Source: Aulostomus chinensis (taxonomy: Eukaryota > Chordata > Actinopteri > Syngnathiformes > Aulostomidae). From it: 64,000 nucleotides of DNA. The notes under the pieces were generated by a model. It was not told the DNA's origin and made no database searches. It worked only from the letters and a program-made list of their open reading frames with translations. Positions 9,700-19,164 of this stretch are shown here, one piece after another. How positions within the stretch are numbered: position 1 is the first letter of the stretch; each line of letters begins with the position of its first letter. Location of the stretch: assembly GCA_037954235.1 (NCBI GenBank), contig JBBMOA010000001.1:17162143-17226142 (forward strand). The letters are read 5' to 3'. A program made the position numbers and the translations under genes.

Positions 9700-10350
9700 A
9701 TTTTATGAGAGCGGTGGGACTTGTAGTTTAGGAGGTAGAAGCCTCAGTGTGACACCAAGTGAGAATCAGAGCTGAGCCTCTAAGAGCCCCTCCCCCGCTG
9801 CTCTCTGTCAGAGTGGAGAGGAGAGAGGATTTTTGGAGTTTGTTGTTTGAAAAAGGCTCATCAATCCCCAGATTGTGGTCAAAGTAGAATGTAAACATTT
9901 TAGTAGGCATTTTTGTCAGGAATGTAGTGAAGTTATTTGTGAAGTGGAGAGAGTTACAGTGTAGACGAGAGAAGCGTCAGTTTGAGGCTATGTGTGTCTG
10001 AGGAGACAGCCTCCCATTGGTTTACATTGTAGGGTGAAAAGTGGGTCCTGGACTTTGTCATGACTCAAACAATTTGTAGTTGGTTTCTGATGGTTTGGTT
10101 TGCTTGACCTTGCAAATCCATATTTTGGGTTCTGGCTTGTTCTGCTTTTCATTTTGTGTTTGTATTAAAGTTCTGTTGCTGAAAAAATAAATCCAGGGTT
10201 TAGTGACTAAAAAAAGGTCCAGAGGCCCACAACTAAATATTCAAACCAATATTTCCATGATAAGGAAGCCTAACAAGGTCACCAAGAGATGGAAACAACT
10301 TGGAGGATAGAAAATTGTTTTAGTTTATTTGACAGCTGATTGAAGACGTG
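9700..10350. other. Intergenic, no gene recognised
   Basis: Moderately AT-rich sequence lacking recognisable repeats or coding signatures. Confidence 0.4.
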
Positions 10351-10562
10351 GGTCAAAACTGACCGTTACCATAGAGATGGGAACAGAAAGCTGACACAAG
10401 AGGAAGGTTCCAGCTCTGAAAAAGGAGTTTGATCAAAATCTTCAACTGCCAGTAGAAATATCCTTTTGTATGTTGACCTTTGTTGACAGAAGTCACTTTA
10501 GCTTGGCAGTGAAAAGAATGGCTGCTAGCTTGACAAAGAACTGCACAAACCAGGTTCAAGCT

Positions 10563-11040
10563 GGACTTTGGACCCTGGTATCTGCAACAACTCCCATCAA
10601 CTCCTAATCTAGCAGCTCTGCTGGGTCCAACTATTTTACAGAACATTTGACAGACCTGTGGAGCAGTGAGGACACACATGAGTTGATCACATGATCCACT
10701 GAAGCGCCATTTTACCTGCCACTGAGGTCACCAACATTAGCTGGAGTTGGGAATCTTGAACTGAACCTGGTATCGCAGCGACACCTACTGCTGCAAAATG
10801 GAACAGCAACACTGAACCAAGTACAGGATTGGAGGGAGACTGATGGTCTCTGTTTGGGTTTTAGAAGGACAAGGAGGGCGTGGCTTCAAGCTGGATTCTC
10901 AGAGACTATTTCCCCAACCTCTACATTGGCATCTACACTGTCATCCAGTCATGTGACTGAAGTCATCCAGTCATGTCAGTGATGTCACTCTGCAGGACTG
11001 TCACTGCCGTCACATTCTAGAAAAGAATCCAGACTCCACA
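10563..11040 (-). repeat. Duplicated module; inverted partner 23330-23855
   Basis: Reverse complement of 23330-23855, including a two-unit version of the 22-bp minisatellite near 10935-10980. Identity to the partners stops sharply at about 11040, a little under 100 bp before the start codon of the coiled-coil gene at 11132, so the gene joins the module at a clean junction. Confidence 0.85.
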
Positions 11041-11131
11041 TTTCTGGGGCAGTTTTGGTCTTTAAACACTTGACAGTTCCAGGAGATTTAGTCTGGCTCA
11101 AGATCTTCAGATCAACCCAGGACAGAAGGCT

Positions 11132-12967
11132 ATGACTCCATTGGATTGTGTAGTTGGAGCATTCAGAGATCTGGTGGATCTCAGTAGGAGCTGGATTTAT
11201 CCACTGAATGATCCTGGTCAATGTGATCCTGCTCCTCCATCTCTCAGGCTGACAGAGCAGGAGGACCTGACTGAGAAGAAAGCTGCACTTGAGCAGCTTC
11301 AGTCTCTGTGTGACAACACACATGCAGAAAACCAGAATTTGAGGGAACAAGTTTCTACTCTTGAACATGAGAATAAAAGAGCAATCCAGGAGCTCCAGAA
11401 CCTCACTGCTGTGGTGGCCAACCTAAAAACGGTCCAGGACAAGAACCAGACTCAGATAGAAGACCTGAACGCAACAGTCCACAGTCTTCAGTGTGAGGGG
11501 AGGAAGGTTGATGGAGAGAACAATGAGCTCAGAAAAGAGCTGACCCAGGTTCAGTCTCTGAGGGAGAGTGAACAGGTGGAGATGAAATGTCTTGAGGAAG
11601 ACCTGACTGAGAAGAAAAGTGCACTTGATCAGCTTCAGTCTCTGTGTGACAAGAGATGGACAGAAAACCAGAATTTGTGGGGACAGGTTTCTAGTCTTGG
11701 ACAAGAGAAGATCATTGCATATCAGCTGGTAGAGAACATGTCTGCCATGGTGGGCAACCTTGAATCTGTGAGGGAGGAGAACCAGGCTCAGATCAGAGAC
11801 CTGAACACACAAGTCCACAATCTTCAGCTTGAGGTGAAGATGGTTTACAAGGAAAAGTGTGACCTCAAGTGTGAGCTCAACTCCATCCAGGCAGAGAAGA
11901 ACAAAATGAGAGAAGAACTCACTGAGAAGAAGACGACTCTTGAACAGCTGAGGTTCCAGAGTGAGGAGAGAGAGGCAGAAAATGGATGTTTGAGGAGACG
12001 AGTTTCTACTGCATCTCAGGAGACAGAGACCTTCACTGCAGAGTTGGCCCACCTCGAATCAAGGAAGGACCAGGACCCCACAAAGACTGGCAGTCTGAAC
12101 GGTGAAGTTCAGAGTCTTCTATGTGCAGTGAGAACACAAAAGAAGAAAAGGAGCAGTGCTCAGTGGGAAATCCTGGGAAATCTTCATGATTTAAAAAGCT
12201 GTTTGAAAGAGGAAAATCATGACCTTCAAGTGAAGGTCCAGCAAACTTCTGAAGAGCAAACAGACTCTCCCCTACGTCCAGCCAGAGAAGAGCAAACAGA
12301 CTCTCCCCTACGTCCAGCCAGAGAAGAGCAAGCAGACTCTCCCCTACGTCCAGCCAGAGAAGAGCAAGCAGACTCTCCCCTACGTCCAGCCAGAGGAGAG
12401 CAAACAGACTCTCCCCTACGTCCAGCCAGAGAAGAGCAAGCAGACTCTCCCCTACGTCCAGCCAGAGAAGAGCAAACAGACTCTCCCCTACGTCCAGCCA
12501 GAGAAGAGCAAACAGACTCTCCCCTACGTCCAGCCAGAGGAGAGCAAGCAGACTCTCCCCTACGTCCAGCCAGAGAAGAGCAAACAGACTCTCCCCTACG
12601 TCCAGCCAGAGAAGAGCAAACAGACTCTCCCCTACGTCCAGCCAGAGAAGAGCAAGCAGACTCTCCCCTACGTCCAGCCAGAGAGGAGCAAACAGACTCT
12701 CCCCGACGTCCAGCCAGAGGAGAGCAAGCAGACGCTCTCATATGTTCTTCTGCAGAGGAGCTACGGGATTCTGCTGCATGTCCTGTGACTGAAGAGCAGA
12801 ATGATGGGGGCACCCTGGAGACTGGACCTGCTAGGGGTCAAACCAGAGGTCTACTGAGCCGTGTGACATCTGGTGTAGAAGATGCTCTGTTCATGTTCAT
12901 AGTTCTTTCTTTGTGTGCCTTTCCTCAACTTTGTTTTCTTTGTTTGTTATATATGATGATACCTTGA
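11132..12967 (+). CDS. Coiled-coil, repeat-rich, putative tail-anchored protein
   Basis: A single uninterrupted 611-codon frame. Residues 1-44 are non-helical. Residues 45-370 form a long heptad-rich coiled coil made of three related repeats starting D/E-LTEKK at residues 45, 157 and 262, with shared blocks such as LEQLQSLCD and AENQNLREQV. Residues 374-529 are thirteen copies of a 12-residue unit EEQTDSPLRPAR with only A/T and E/G swaps. Residues 585-611 (ALFMFIVLSLC...LLYMMIP) are strongly hydrophobic and lie at the extreme C-terminus, as in tail-anchored membrane proteins. The start is the first ATG after an in-frame TAA near 11069; an upstream splice acceptor (ACTTGACAG, about 11085) is possible, which would make this a terminal exon. 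No TTTT or poly(A) tract marks it as a retrocopy. I do not recognise the family; a Golgi- or ER-tethering role would be inference only. Confidence 0.7.
   Translation: MTPLDCVVGAFRDLVDLSRSWIYPLNDPGQCDPAPPSLRLTEQEDLTEKKAALEQLQSLCDNTHAENQNLREQVSTLEHENKRAIQELQNLTAVVANLKTVQDKNQTQIEDLNATVHSLQCEGRKVDGENNELRKELTQVQSLRESEQVEMKCLEEDLTEKKSALDQLQSLCDKRWTENQNLWGQVSSLGQEKIIAYQLVENMSAMVGNLESVREENQAQIRDLNTQVHNLQLEVKMVYKEKCDLKCELNSIQAEKNKMREELTEKKTTLEQLRFQSEEREAENGCLRRRVSTASQETETFTAELAHLESRKDQDPTKTGSLNGEVQSLLCAVRTQKKKRSSAQWEILGNLHDLKSCLKEENHDLQVKVQQTSEEQTDSPLRPAREEQTDSPLRPAREEQADSPLRPAREEQADSPLRPARGEQTDSPLRPAREEQADSPLRPAREEQTDSPLRPAREEQTDSPLRPARGEQADSPLRPAREEQTDSPLRPAREEQTDSPLRPAREEQADSPLRPAREEQTDSPRRPARGEQADALICSSAEELRDSAACPVTEEQNDGGTLETGPARGQTRGLLSRVTSGVEDALFMFIVLSLCAFPQLCFLCLLYMMIP
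12251..12718 (+). repeat. Coding 36-bp minisatellite, 13 units
   Basis: Thirteen head-to-tail 36-bp units inside the 11132 gene, every one in frame and nearly identical at the DNA level (variation mainly at A/G in the fourth codon and GAA/GGA/GAG in the first). The last unit has one C-to-G change turning Leu into Arg. A degenerate continuation follows to about 12770. Near-identity points to recent unequal exchange and makes length polymorphism likely. Confidence 0.97.
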
Positions 12968-13660
12968 TCACCACAGCAGTTGATCCCAGCTTGATTAGCT
13001 GAGTGCTTTGCAGTCTAAAGCACTTTAGTGACACCTGTGGGGTCCCTTATCCTCACTGACCACAGGGATTCAGCCTCAGTGAAGGAGAGGGAACCTTCCA
13101 GGTTGCAGCTCCTAGACTCTGGAACGCTCTCCCACTGGACATGAGGACGCTGTGGACACCTTTAGAAAGAAGCTAAAGACCCATTTGTTTATTAATATTG
13201 TTGTTCATGATGGAATCGTCCCTCTGTACCTGCCCACACATGTCAAGAGGTCAAATGATTCCCTGTTTAAAACAGCTCTTCATCACATGGATGTGCATCC
13301 CAACAGTCAGAGTTCACCGATGCTCCTATTCCCTCCAGTGTGAGGCACTAGGAGTGACTGATGAGGGTCAGGGGGGTCAGGCTAGTCCAGATAGTGGGTC
13401 TGTATGAGGATGTTAGGGAGGGATAAGGTAGTGGCAGAGTTCAGGCTGTAGTTGTGCTCCAACAGTTGAGACAGGGCAGGACAAAAAATGACCTCCTGAT
13501 GGCGTTAGGAGTGACTCTTACAAGAGCCAATCAATAAAAGTGGGTGGTGACCTGCTCATGTGACGCTTGTGTTGATGATTACTGGGTCTCCTCCATGCTC
13601 GTTTATCATGAATGAATCCCTCTGAGTAAAACACCTGATGACTCCTGAGTTGTTTCACAA
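12968..13660 (+). repeat. Duplicated module with LINE C-terminal fragment (copy 1)
   Basis: From about 13000 this is the reverse complement of 28870-29470. At 13086-13200 one frame reads FQVAAPRLWNALPLDMRT and then runs, after a frame break, into a KTHLF segment. This is the conserved C-terminus of L2-type LINE ORF2 proteins (APRLWNSLP...LKTHLF). The module is non-coding today. Confidence 0.8.
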
Positions 13661-13661
13661 A

Positions 13662-13662
<1 letters not shown>

Positions 13663-13724
<62 letters not shown>
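13663..13724. repeat. (TG)n microsatellite
   Basis: About 30 pure TG units at the edge of the module. The inverted module copy has a matching CA tract at 28817-28865. Confidence 0.97.
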
Positions 13725-13726
<2 letters not shown>

Positions 13727-14275
13727 CAATATGTGTTATGGTTGTTATGGAGTTTATGGTTATTATCTCTGTTTCTTGTGTCTTTGTCTTTGTTGTCCTC
13801 CCCTTCGTCCGTCCTGGATTTTTGACCCTGGTTGCAGGAAGCGTGTGACCTCAACTCCTTTTTCTGTGTTGCTGAACGTAGAGCCTTGCTTCATTGTGCT
13901 AGCTAAAGTGTGATCCTCCCTGCTAATTCCTTATTTCGTTGACTAATTACCCACCAAAAATTAATACCTAACTGCTTTATTTGGCTGAAGTTTAAAAGAC
14001 CATCATTCTGGCAGCAACAATCTTTCTGCCTTGTAAACACGCTAAGCTAACGATGGCTTCTCCCTCTTGTTCTCCTCTCTCCTGCTCAGAGTGCCACATG
14101 TTTTGTTCCTCCTCTGCCTCCTTTAGTGATACTGATAAGTGTGTTAAATGTAGTTTTCTTGTTGTGTTGGAGGTGAGTCTATGCCATGTTGAATTGGAAC
14201 TGCAGCGGCTCTGCACCAAAAGCTGCGAGAGCTAGCCAACCCTCACTAGCTGGTGCAGACCAACTTAGCTTAGCT
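13725..14275. other. Intergenic, no gene recognised
   Basis: GT/TT-rich after the microsatellite, then ordinary sequence with GCTAGC/AAGCTAA motifs leading into the hairpin at 14276. Short frames only. Confidence 0.4.
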
Positions 14276-14357
14276 CCTAGCTTAGGCCCAACTAGCGCTT
14301 CCCCAGCAGCTCCCATGCATCTGGGAGAGCGCCAAGAAAAGTTGGGCCTAAGCTAGG
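14276..14357. repeat. Perfect 18-bp inverted repeat (hairpin)
   Basis: CCTAGCTTAGGCCCAACT at 14276-14293 is the exact reverse complement of 14340-14357. The 46-nt loop has a second, imperfect inner pairing (GCGCTTCCC with GGGAGAGCGC), so the whole stretch can fold into one long hairpin. No tRNA features. It could be a small foldback transposon or a structured RNA. Confidence 0.9.
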
Positions 14358-14480
14358 ATGTGCTTGCTCATGAAAAATTGTTGGGTGTAAATTCATTTAA
14401 GGAGTGTTGAACTGGACCTGTTCTACTTGTAAAGTGTAACTTTTGTTGTTATTTGGTGCTTTACAGGGTTATGACTTGAC
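14358..14480 (+). mobile_element. L2-type LINE 3' tail
   Basis: Carries the diagnostic AAATTGTTGGGTGTAAATTC block, a variant of GGACCTG-TTCTACT-GTAAAG, and TATGACTTGACTG at its end. Related tails occur at 18125 (minus), 22885, 25170 and 26370-26500. Confidence 0.6.
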
Positions 14481-14790
14481 TGCAGCTTTGACCTGAGCAG
14501 GTGTTCATTCACATCTCAGTAACAGGGGACACTTTATCACACCAGTGGACAAACATCAGCATTCGTCACCCAGCAGCTCCTCTGATCAACAGAACAAGTT
14601 AAAGTATTCTGGAGAATGAGGGCATCGATCCCTCTACCTCTCACATGCTAAGCGAGCGCTCTACCATTTGAGCTAATTCCCCTGTTAAGGAGAACAGAAG
14701 ATAATGCAGGTTGACCTTCATGCATGGTTGAATGAGCGTCACCAGTTGAAGCTTCTCTGGTTGACCAATGTAATGGAGACCAAGGGTTCC
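14465..14790 (-). repeat. tRNA-Ala duplication module, copy 1
   Basis: About 320 bp repeated in the same orientation at 19165-19455 and, in shorter form, at 32275-32490; a fragment lies inverted at 28310-28400. This copy holds the best-preserved tRNA-Ala. Confidence 0.88.
14610..14682 (-). tRNA. tRNA-Ala-AGC: tRNA-Ala(AGC)
   Basis: A 73-nt minus-strand cloverleaf: acceptor GGGGAAT/ATTCTCC pairs fully, D-arm GCTCAAATGGTAGAGC, anticodon loop TTAGCAT on a CTCGC/GTGAG stem with one G-U, and T-arm GAGGG-ATCGATG-CCCTC with the A54 start known from eukaryotic Ala tRNAs. It is closely similar to vertebrate Ala-AGC. No TTTT follows on the minus strand within about 50 nt. Two diverged sister copies (19294, 32332) have lost the acceptor match. 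Confidence 0.88.
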
Positions 14791-14869
14791 ATGACATGAA
14801 TGATTAATTGAAGGTAGCATTTGTCTTGGTATGAACAGTTTATGTAAATTAGAGGCACACACACATGTT

Positions 14870-15404
14870 AATGGTCAGGTTTATTGAATCAGCAAACATG
14901 TGAAACATTTTCTATGCCATGTGTGCCAGGGAGGGACCTGGGAAGCACAGGGGGACCGGCCATCCTGCCTGTGGAAAATGAAGACCCCAGTGTCAGTCAG
15001 TGGTAATCACTGTGCAAGGCCTGGTATTTAGTGTTTGTCAAGTTTGTCTCATGTAAATGTGGCAGTTTCAGTCGTCACGTCAGTCCTCACCTCTTCCTGG
15101 TGGTTTCCTTAAAGGGGGTGGAGCCAAAAGGGGAGAGTGGCCCAAGGAAGCTCCTTAAGAGCTGTAGGTGCAAACCTTTGCTCCCAGATGGGGGAGGGGG
15201 TACAATCACAGGCGAGGTTCATTGAATGATTATGTGGATGTATGACTGAGTTGGTGTAGTAGTCTGGAATCATGTATATATTTAGTCAGGTTAAGTTGTT
15301 GAGATGGTGCTGGTTTGATGTAAATATTGATTGTAGAGCATGGTTGTGGTCTCACCTCCACTCTATGGGCCATCCATCGTCATCTTCCTCTTATTCCTTA
15401 CTAG
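14870..15404. other. Intergenic, no gene recognised
   Basis: Mixed sequence with short G-runs near 15110-15200. No coding signature or repeat family recognised. Confidence 0.4.
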
Positions 15405-15740
15405 TAAGGGTCACGGGGGGGGGGGGGGCTGGAGCCTATCCCAGCATCTACGGGCGAGAGGCGGTGTTCACCCTGGACAGGTCGCCAGTCCATCGCAGGG
15501 CCAACATACAGAGACGAACAACCATTCACACTCACATCTACGGTCAATTTAGAGTATCAATCAGCCTAGTCCCCTAATTGCATGTCTTTGGACAGTGGGA
15601 GGAAGCCGGAGTACCTGGAGAGAACCCACACAGGCCTGGGGAGAACATGCAAACTCCACACAGAAAGATCCCACGCCCGAGCCGGGACCTTCTTGCTGTG
15701 AGGGCACAGTGCTGACCACTGCACCACCGTGCAGCCCCGC
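15405..15740 (-). mobile_element. tRNA-headed SINE-like repeat, near full length
   Basis: Sister of 2378-2717 and better preserved at the tRNA-like end (plus-strand GCTGACCACTGCACCACCGTG is its complement, read as a CACGGTGGTGCAGTGGTCAG A-box region on the minus strand). A G12 run marks the other end. Confidence 0.75.
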
Positions 15741-15889
15741 TCTAGGGGCTGGTCTGTCTAATTTCCTGCAGCCAGGAGGGGATAAATGGCAGTCAGGGGT
15801 TTTTAATGTAAGTTGATGGTGTCTCATGCAATCTCTTTCAATACTCCAGTGGTGGTTTAAGTGAAGAAAAACATGGGTTAGTCAGTAGG

Positions 15890-15892
<3 letters not shown>

Positions 15893-15929
<37 letters not shown>

Positions 15930-15947
15930 TGTGTGTGTGTGTGTGTT
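15893..15947. repeat. (TG)n microsatellite
   Basis: About 27 TG units interrupted once by TA. It belongs with the inverted partner of the 6320-6590 stretch. Confidence 0.95.
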
Positions 15948-15949
15948 TC

Positions 15950-16350
15950 CATGCAGACTTTCCCTTGTGACAACCGATTTGATTTGGAAACCATCTCATC
16001 TAAATCTCCTCTCCAAAAACCCTCTTCTGCAACTTTGTACCCAAGTTGTCTCCTCACCAGGCACCACAGTATCCAGTAGGTTCAGTTAAAACAGTCATCA
16101 GTGATTAATGTTCATGTTCAATGATGAGGTTTTGATTTATTCTTCTAGAATCATCTGAACAAACCCTCCTCAACACAGTGAAGCCTTCATCTGACAGGAG
16201 GAGTTTCTTTTCCCAGTGATTCCACTGATAATGAAAAGCTTCGTTCATCAGACTGGTCTGATAGGATCAACTACTGGTTGCTCTGGAGTGCAAACAGCAA
16301 CCTGTCAGGAAACATTAGTCAGATCAAAGCCAAGATTAAAGCAAGAGCCT
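15950..16350. repeat. Dispersed repeat and flank
   Basis: 15950-16100 is the inverted partner of 6320-6535. The following 250 bp contain no gene and lead into the foldback repeat at 16353. Confidence 0.65.
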
Positions 16351-16352
16351 CC

Positions 16353-16640
16353 AGATCAAAGTCAGAATTGATGATGATGTCATCAGGGGGCTTTGATAGT
16401 GTATTTATTTGTACCTAGAATTCTGTCTTTGATCTCAGGAGGACATGAAAGAAACCCAATTGAGGAAAGCAAAGGAGAACATTCAGCTTCACTGGAAACA
16501 CTTGAACTGTTGAACAGTAGAATTTGTTTGAAACAGTTTACAACACTGAGTGACAGGATTGAAGAGGGGAGATTTGGGTATTTTCAGTTTAATTCTAAGT
16601 TTAAACTGGGCATGAACATTTTTAGTCGTTCATATTCTAA
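16353..16640. repeat. Foldback element plus dispersed flank (family R, copy 2)
   Basis: Inverted arms GATCAAAGTCAGAATT (16353-16368) and AATTCTGTCTTTGATC (16419-16434) match at 15 of 16 positions. The downstream 200 bp (CAGGAGGACATGAAAGAAAC onwards) accompany it in the copies at 24895-25160 and 31989-32260, and arms alone occur at 2764-2830. Confidence 0.85.
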
Positions 16641-16679
16641 TATACAGACGAAGTCATGACATTCCCTTTTTTTTAACCT

Positions 16680-17015
16680 GTCCTGTTCAGGAAATGGAAA
16701 TGGAAATTTAGCTGCTATGTTGAATCAGAAGAACCTTTTGAAGTCTACTTTTGCTTCAGTCAGAAAGTGGACTGTTGTTAACTCTCACAATGGTTGGTGA
16801 TTGTGGAGGAAGACAAAATCCTTATGAACCTCTTTTTAACAGACACACATTTCTAAAGACACTGGTTCATTTTATTTTTCTTCTTCTAGCAGAAGATGGT
16901 TTCGATCCATCGACCTCTGGGTTATGGGCCCAGCACGCTTCCTCTGCGCCACTCTGCTCTACCATTGACTGAACAGTCCTTGTTTTAGGAGAGCATTCTC
17001 TGTCTTTGTCTCTGC
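16680..17015 (-). repeat. tRNA-iMet duplication module, copy 1
   Basis: Reverse complement of 31010-31330. This copy holds the intact initiator tRNA; the other holds a decayed one. Confidence 0.8.
16887..16958 (-). tRNA. tRNA-iMet-CAT: Initiator tRNA-Met(CAT)
   Basis: A 72-nt minus-strand cloverleaf with the hallmarks of a eukaryotic initiator: first pair A1-U72, anticodon stem of three G-C pairs (GGG-CCCATAA-CCC region), and T-loop ATCGAAA beginning with A54 rather than T54. Acceptor AGCAGAG/TTCTGCT pairs fully with one G-U at 7-66 that differs from the usual G-C. D-arm GCGCAGAGGAAGCGT. It is essentially the vertebrate initiator. No TTTT downstream within about 50 nt. Confidence 0.92.
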
Positions 17016-17464
17016 CCTGCTCTCCTGCTCTCTTTCCCCTCATTTAGTCCTTGACATGATCCATGCTCTACAGCTCTGCGGGTGGAATGAAGACCTGCGT
17101 CTGCTCTGCCCGTGCCGTCCTTTGTCTCAACCTAAATTGTTTGACCCACCTTTATAATGATCGGACTCGCTCCCGCTGAGCGCGCCAGGCGCTGCAGACA
17201 ACACAACCAAACTGGCCCCGATCAGAATTTGACAGGCCGAACTCGCGCCGAAATCTTTACAAAAAATCAATTTTTGTCACCCACGTGAAGATGGGTGGGA
17301 ACATGCCCTAAAAACACCAAGAATAATATCCACCACCTTCTGAACGGGTCCTGGCCCGTCTCCTGCATCAGGGGCCGCCGCAGTCGCGCATCAGCTGTTC
17401 AACAGCTTTCCGCCGCAACACTCAATGAGACAAAGACATAGAAGCTCAAGCTGCTGTCGAGGAA
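17016..17464. other. CpG-rich patch upstream of tRNA-His
   Basis: 17160-17420 holds many CpGs (for example GAGCGCGCCAGGCGC, GGGGCCGCCGCAGTCGCGC) in a region otherwise poor in them. It could be an unmethylated 5' region serving the tRNA-His gene, or an old first exon. No frame is convincing. Confidence 0.4.
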
Positions 17465-17536
17465 GCTGTGATCGTATAGTGGTTAGTACTCTGTGTTGTG
17501 GCCGCAGCAACCCCGGTTCGAATCCGGGTCACGGCA
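17465..17536 (+). tRNA. tRNA-His-GTG: tRNA-His(GTG)
   Basis: A 72-nt cloverleaf with acceptor GCTGTGA/TCACGGC (one G-U), D-arm TCGTATAGTGGTTAGTA, anticodon loop TTGTGGC on a CTGTG/CGCAG stem, and T-arm CCCGG-TTCGAAT-CCGGG with a perfect B box. Typical of vertebrate His-GTG. It is preceded by CpG-rich DNA and followed by the module shared with 7636-8190. No T4 terminator is seen in the next 50 nt (only TTTC). Confidence 0.93.
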
Positions 17537-17544
17537 GCATGAGA

Positions 17545-17895
17545 TAAATTTCTTTGTGTGTAGTGATGGACACAAGCCAAGCAGAAATTTCCCACAATGC
17601 AATAGGGCAGTGTTTGGTCAGTGTTGAGCAGGCATCAGTCTGACAATGATGTCATATTATTGTGTCATCACTTGACCAGACCCAAAAGTAGGCTCAGGTA
17701 TCAGTTTCTTCTCAATGCTAACGTCTGCTAGCTTAGTCTGCTACTTTGATGGCTCTGCCTGCTCAAAGGTCCAGACCCCTGGATGTGGTGGTTCCTACCT
17801 GAACGTAGATTCTGTCAGCTCATGTTGTTAAATCAACTCACCAGGAACACCAGTAGATTTCAATGGACTGACAATGAGTCTCATTGAATGGTAAA
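17545..17895 (+). repeat. tRNA-His-flank module, copy with tRNA
   Basis: Inverted partner of 7636-8190, with a single copy of the segment that is triplicated there. It begins within ten bases of the tRNA 3' end. Confidence 0.88.
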
Positions 17896-18124
17896 CATGT
17901 CAAATATGAAGTCATCACCTGAGGAGGTCTGCTGCTGGAATGAAGCTCCAGATATTCACAAGATATTCTAGATCTTAAGATAAAGCATTTTTATATTTGA
18001 TTTATTGTTCATTAGCCTGCTTCACATTGTTTTATTTTCTGTGTTGTATATCAATAGAACTTTGATCCACAACCTCCACAAACACTCTTGTCCAACTTTT
18101 GTGCCCAAATTTTCTCCTCCTGAG

Positions 18125-18640
18125 GCACCAAATCAAGTCAAGTCATTTTTATTTGTTAGAACCAAATCACAACAAAGTTCTCTCATGACTCATTACTAGT
18201 AGAGCAGGTCCAGCACCAAACTGCTTCAATGAATCTACACCCAACAATTCTCCACCAGCAGCACATCCTGCAACAGTGGTGATGAACACCTTCCTTTTAA
18301 CAGGCAGGAAGGTCGAGCAGATCCAGGATCAGTGGGGACAGCCTTCTGCTTTGACCGGTTGTATTTAAAGCTCCATCAGATTGGAACAACCTTTCCTCCT
18401 CACTTGGGTCTCTCTCTTCCTTTTCATCTTCAAATCATCAAGCATTTTCAAACATCTGCTCTTGTTTCTGATGCACCTCCCCTTTTCTCTCCAGGATTCA
18501 CTCTCTACTTGTTCTTGTTTGTTCTCTGTACTGTAAATATGTGGATATTTGTGTATGAATATGCATTGTGTACTTTAATGGTACATGGAAGCAGTATTTA
18601 TTTAGATGGGTGTGTAAATGTATGAGTATGTGAACACAGG
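18125..18640 (-). mobile_element. L2-type LINE 3' tail and flank (minus)
   Basis: 18125-18360 is the reverse complement of the tail at 26290-26500, with AAGTCATTTTTATTTGT at its end and the AATTCTCCACCAGCAGCAC block. The segment to 18640 continues in AT-rich sequence without a gene. Frames here are short and unrecognised. Confidence 0.65.
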
Positions 18641-18696
18641 CCCACTCCTTTTCTGCAGTGAGATCTCTGATCATACTTTGTATAATACTGGATGGT

Positions 18697-18716
18697 GGGG
18701 GGGGGGGGGGGGGGGG
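18697..18716 (+). repeat. G20 homopolymer
   Basis: Twenty consecutive G. Such a run could form intermolecular quadruplex structure and is a common site of assembly error. Confidence 0.95.
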
Positions 18717-18719
18717 CTT

Positions 18720-19160
18720 TGGGGAACATTGTTGGCCTGTACCTGGGTGTATGATGTGTGTCCTTGTGTTGAAAATAGAATCTACTTTTATTATTGTTGT
18801 ATTGTTGGTCATTATTTGTCAGGACCCCCTCCAAAATGAGATGGTGCATCTCAAGGGGCTGCCCTTGAAATCAAGAATCAAGAATGAAGGTGTCTGGTGG
18901 TCTTGGTGGACCCTCTGCTTCTCCAGCTGAGTCAACAGATTCCTGTGTTGCCTGAGTCATTGTGTATCCTGGCTGCATTCAGTGCTTTCACTGCTGCAGC
19001 CCAGCGTGATTGCCAGTCAGGACAGGTGTTATTAAAAATGGAAGAGGGGACAGTTTTGGCAGGACAAGTTGCTCCACATTCAGGAGATGGTGGGAAGTTT
19101 CAAAGCTGCCGTAAATCTTGATGACAAACTCCTTCACTGTGTGGTTCAAAGTCCCTGGTT
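18720..19160. other. Intergenic, no gene recognised
   Basis: Ordinary sequence. 19110-19170 is the reverse complement of about 27148-27205, so duplicated material starts here. Confidence 0.4.
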
Positions 19161-19164
19161 TGAT

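Noticed and set aside
12226..12813. 195-codon antisense frame opposite the coiled-coil gene
   Set aside because: It is a by-product of the 36-bp repeat, which is stop-free in both directions; the antisense protein is only Gly/Arg/Ser-rich repeat.
13638..13913. Valine/cysteine-rich frames over the TG tract (also at 300-623 and 15895-16089)
   Set aside because: Direct translation of (TG)n microsatellites.
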